Part shown: one piece after another, positions 6,108-8,524 of the stretch
How positions within the stretch are numbered: the first letter of the stretch is position 1
Layout of the letters: every line of letters begins with the position of its first letter
Assembly (NCBI GenBank): GCA_039583695.1
Contig: JAVKSL010000107.1
Location: 1-8,524, forward strand
Origin: JAVKSL01 sp039583695
GTDB lineage: Bacteria; Actinomycetota; Acidimicrobiia; Acidimicrobiales; JAJPHD01
DNA length: 8,524 nt
Direction: 5' to 3'
The notes under the pieces: model-generated
Database searches by the model: none
Seen by the model: only the letters and a program-made list of their open reading frames with translations
Told to the model about the DNA's origin: nothing
Translations under genes and position numbers: made by a program

Positions 6108-6125
6108 CGCGATGAGGCATCAGCG
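6102..6125. terminator. Possible bidirectional terminator between convergent genes
   Basis: CGCTGACGC (6102-6110) pairs with GCATCAGCG (6117-6125) around a GATGAG loop, with one mismatch in nine pairs. The hairpin covers the stop codon of the plus-strand gene and lies just beyond the integrase stop at 6145, a natural place for a shared terminator. There is no U-tract. Confidence 0.4.
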
Positions 6126-6144
6126 GTGGGTAGCCGGCTTAGAC

Positions 6145-7313
6145 TTAGACGTCCGGGCTGTCGGGTCCTCGAGAAATCAGGTCCGAGACGCCACCCCTTC
6201 GGGTTCGGGGCTCCGGCCCGACGGTTGGATCTGGTCTGGCCATGTCGGCGAGTGCTTGGGCGATCACGCGGTCGCGATCCTCGGTGGCGTGCTGATAACG
6301 AAGGGCGGCGTCGGGGGTGGCGTGGCCCATCCGAGACATCAGCTCACGCGTCGACGCGCCCGTGGCGGCGGCCCACGTGTTGCCCGTGTGGCGGAGGTCA
6401 TGCAGGTGCAGATCGGGGCGCCCAGCTGCCAGTCGGGCTCTCGGCCAGTGCTTCTGGAGCACGTGGGGGCGAAGCGGCCCTCCCTTTTCGCCCGTGAACA
6501 CGAGTGCGTCAGGGTCGGGCGCCGTAAAGGTGGCCAAGTGTTCCCTGATCGCGGGCAAGATATGTTGCGGGATCGCCACCGTGCGCCTCCCCGCAGCGGA
6601 CTTCGGATCCTTGATCACCAGCTGGCCATCACGAAGCTGCTGGAGGTTCTGAGCGACGGTGAGGTTTGCGCGGGGTAGGTCGATGTCCCGTCGGCGCAGT
6701 CCGCAAAGCTCACCCTTACGAAGTTGGCACCAGGCGGCGAGCAACAACAGCGCGCGGAAGCGGGGAAGCATTGCCTCGACCATGACGTCAACCTCAGCCA
6801 ATGTGGCGATAGGTCGCTCCTCGGCCTGCTCGGTGCCCGCGCCCTCGACTCGACAGGGCGATCGGGCGATCAGCTCGTCTGATACCGCGGTATTGCACAT
6901 TGCCCTCAAGAGCCGGTATGCTTTGGCAGCGGTAGAGGGGTGACGGCGCGCGAGCCGGGCGTGCCAGGCCCGCACGGCGCCCGGCGAGAGCTGGCCGATC
7001 TCGACACCTCCGCGAGGGTGGGCAGGATGTGGCTGTCGAGAAGGCCCCGAGAACCTTCGAGGGTCCGCTCCGCCAGGACCCGGTCTTCCAGGAACTGTTC
7101 GGCGAAGACAGTCAAGGTGATCCGTCCAGCACGCGGGTCGACAAAGCTGCCCCGCGATTGGTCGGTTTGCACCTTCGCCAGCCAGGCGGTGGCATCGCCG
7201 TTGGTGCCGAAGGTCCGTTCGGCGGCAACCATCTGGCCTCCCCGATTGCGATACCGGGCCTGCCATCGACCGCTCGAGAGTCTGCGCACGCTTCCGAAAT
7301 CGCGCCGGGTCAT
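6145..7313 (-). pseudogene. Tyrosine recombinase (phage/ICE-type integrase), interrupted by a frameshift
   Basis: The enzyme would integrate and excise the element at its attachment site. The first frame starts at ATG 7313 after GAGGGG and gives an arm-binding domain (GRWQARYRNRGG, residues 15-26) and the beginning of the core-binding domain up to SHILPTLAEV (about residue 103). The sequence then continues in the -1 frame as EIGQLSPGAVRAWHARL and runs to TAA at 6145. The catalytic domain is complete: Arg in CQLRKGEL, Lys in IKDPKSAAGRR, HDLRH, the MGHATPD His and Tyr in ALRYQHA. The joined protein would be about 388 aa, normal for this family. The break lies at about 7000-7012 and has no slippery heptamer, so programmed shifting is unlikely. 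It is a real mutation or an assembly error. The gene begins 4 nt after the excisionase stop. Confidence 0.8.
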
Positions 7314-7317
7314 GGGA

Positions 7318-7614
7318 TCAGACCCCTCTACCGACCGCCGACGTGTGGTCTGTCCTCGGCCACGAGCTTGCCGAGATGTTCAGGATGGGCTCGCGGTGTT
7401 GCTCGATCAGATGGTCGAGGTCGTTGGGGTCGAACAGGAGCCTTCCCCCGATCCTGATGCACGCAATCTTACGCTCAGAGCGAAGTCGTCGTATATAACG
7501 CTCCCCGAGCCCCGTGTAGTTTCCGGCGCCCCGGGTGTCCAATAGAGGACGGCGGCCAGGTTCGGATCCCGTCCGCGCCTCTGTGGTCTCATTTGCTTGC
7601 ATGTTCATTGTCAT
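7318..7614 (-). CDS. Excisionase-like DNA-binding protein (MerR-fold helix-turn-helix)
   Basis: The 98-aa protein has a winged helix-turn-helix at about residues 24-72: LLDTRGAGNYTGLGERYIRR, then the basic wing ERKIACIRIGGRLLFDP and the DLDHLIEQ end. This is the usual pattern of small excisionase/MerR-like proteins of actinobacterial integrative elements, which bend attachment-site DNA and steer the integrase toward excision. I choose ATG 7614, since AGGG lies 8 nt before it and its first base overlaps the preceding TAA (TAATG); a TTG at 7620 and ATGs at 7608 and 7602 are alternatives. The integrase start follows the stop by 4 nt, so the two are co-transcribed. The last 25 residues look disordered. 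Confidence 0.82.
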   Translation of the reverse strand: MTMNMQANETTEARTGSEPGRRPLLDTRGAGNYTGLGERYIRRLRSERKIACIRIGGRLLFDPNDLDHLIEQHREPILNISASSWPRTDHTSAVGRGV

Positions 7615-7829
7615 TACCAAATCCCTGGTCGATCGGTGGATAACGTCTCACGGGGGCCCTCGCCGGCCCCGATCGCCTGACGCGCGATGGCGTGTTCGCT
7701 GGCTGCGATGGCTCGGCCCACTTCTCGTGTAGCCCAGCCGTCTGGAGCCAGCCCGGCGGCTGCGAGCCCGGCACCGGCCTGTTCGGCGAAGCGCTGTCGG
7801 GCTGCGGCGGTGGCCAGATTGGCGCCCAG
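7614..7829 (-). pseudogene. Orphan C-terminal reading frame with no start
   Basis: After a TAA at 7830-7832 this frame is open for 71 codons to TAA 7614-7616, where it touches the excisionase ATG. It encodes an Ala-rich helical sequence beginning LGANLATAAARQRFAEQAG and including WATREVGRAIAASEHAIARQ. The codons mostly end in G or C and the residues look like a real protein, whereas the ATPase frame over the same DNA turns Arg-rich. No ATG, GTG or TTG begins it in a useful place. I read it as the 3' end of a gene whose front was lost or shifted out of frame at the ATPase junction. The family is unknown. Confidence 0.45.
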
Positions 7830-8524
7830 TTAGCTGGGGGACACTGGCTCCGGGCTCCGGGTCGGAAGGGGCGAACAACGCTTCGACCACCGTTGGTAGG
7901 ACCGGGATCACGGTGCTGGCCACCGCCGAGCGGAGCGCCACGTCCAATGTGGTGTGCTCGGTTGGCGCGAGAGGACGCCCGAGTGCGGACTGGGCCAGCG
8001 AGCCGAGCAGCCCACGCCGACGGTCCGAGACAACCACCCTCCATCCCTTGTCGTCCAGTCCCGAGGGACGTGGCCCGTCGTCGAGGGGGTTCAGTCGGGC
8101 CGCCAGACCCCCACCGAGCTTGATCGCCTGTCCACCGACTGCTCGGGCGACGACCGACCATTCCCCCTTTGGGTCCCCAGGGACATACACGCGCCGACCG
8201 AAGGCGAGGGAGCGTGTGGCGAGCGACTTGGCGAGCGTCGACTTGCCGCTGCCGATCACGCCGGCGAGCAGGCCGTTGGGGTTGGTGAGCACCCCGTTCT
8301 CGTAGAGGACCCACGGGTCGTAGCAGAACCCGGCGCCCGACCAAGCGTCCTGTCCGATGAACAGCCCGGCCGCGCCCAGCCCGGCCTCGGCGAGGAACGG
8401 ATAAGCCGCGCCCAGCACGTCGGAGGTCGCCCGGTGGGGCTGAACCTTGAATCGCAGGTAGGAGTGAAGCGCCGCAGGACCAGCCTCGCCTGGCTTGGGC
8501 AGGTAGCCGGCCGATCGGCGCTCT
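7648..8524 (-). pseudogene. VirB4-like conjugation ATPase, N-terminus outside window and C-terminal half lost
   Basis: The frame is open from the right edge and reads RRSAGYLPKPGEAG, then AAYPFLAEAGLG, DPWVLYENGVLTNPN, a Walker A motif GVIGSGKST (around 8236-8262) and VYVPGDPKGEW. This matches the actinobacterial conjugation ATPases related to VirB4/TraC, which power DNA transfer at the membrane. Family-like sequence continues through RLNPLD, LAQSALGRPLAP and VVEALFAPSDPEPG to about 7835. Beyond this the frame becomes Arg-rich and stops at 7648. The Walker B half, which normally follows over another couple of hundred residues, is missing. A deletion joining it to the orphan frame at 7614-7829, or a frameshift, would explain this. 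As it stands it should not be an active transfer ATPase. The GTG at 8418 is not a real start, since family-like sequence precedes it. Confidence 0.75.

Noticed and set aside
6906..7020. Programmed -1 frameshift in the integrase
   Set aside because: No X-XXY-YYZ slippery heptamer or obvious following stem-loop is present at the join.
6940..7545. Plus-strand open frame opposite the integrase and excisionase
   Set aside because: It is an antisense shadow without a ribosome site or motif; the minus-strand proteins have clear family signatures.
7589..8344. Alternative minus-strand frame over the ATPase (251 aa)
   Set aside because: It is Arg/Pro-rich and mirrors the frame that contains the Walker A and family motifs.

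Overview
This is a GC-rich window whose gene families (an actinobacterial-type conjugation ATPase, a single-pass conjugation protein, an SLT plus NlpC/P60 hydrolase, a MerR-fold excisionase and a tyrosine integrase) point to an actinobacterium or a close relative. It is accessory DNA made of mobile-element parts on both sides of a tRNA-Gly(CCC) gene. The species cannot be told from the sequence.

Left part (1-4200, all plus strand): the end of an unseen gene with a Pro/Ala/Thr repeat tail, then a small membrane-anchored protein resembling a conjugation-channel subunit, then a membrane-anchored double-domain peptidoglycan hydrolase. These three frames overlap (23 nt and 4 nt), as in a tightly coupled conjugation operon. 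After a 200-nt spacer come two closely spaced genes (2 nt apart): a stand-alone DUF4157 (eCIS core, HExxH) protein and a 514-aa protein. The second carries the same LLxLQxxxGNAxVxQxL leader motif, a VQR site and then a more AT-rich, unrecognised C-terminal domain. This DUF4157/cargo pair, placed after conjugation genes with no contractile-injection structural genes in view, is the most interesting part of the window.

Middle (4198-4965): a non-coding stretch with hairpins, the tRNA-Gly gene at 4588-4658, then about 300 nt with a pair of short direct repeats that could belong to an attachment region.

Right part (4966-8524): a conserved hypothetical gene on the plus strand faces a minus-strand module read from the right edge: conjugation ATPase (truncated), an orphan reading-frame tail, excisionase, integrase. 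The order integrase-excisionase with the integrase nearest the tRNA is that of an integrative element. Three genes look damaged: the integrase and the conserved hypothetical gene each need a -1 frame change to restore the expected family sequence, and the ATPase loses its C-terminal half. These could be real decay or assembly indels; the sequence alone cannot decide.
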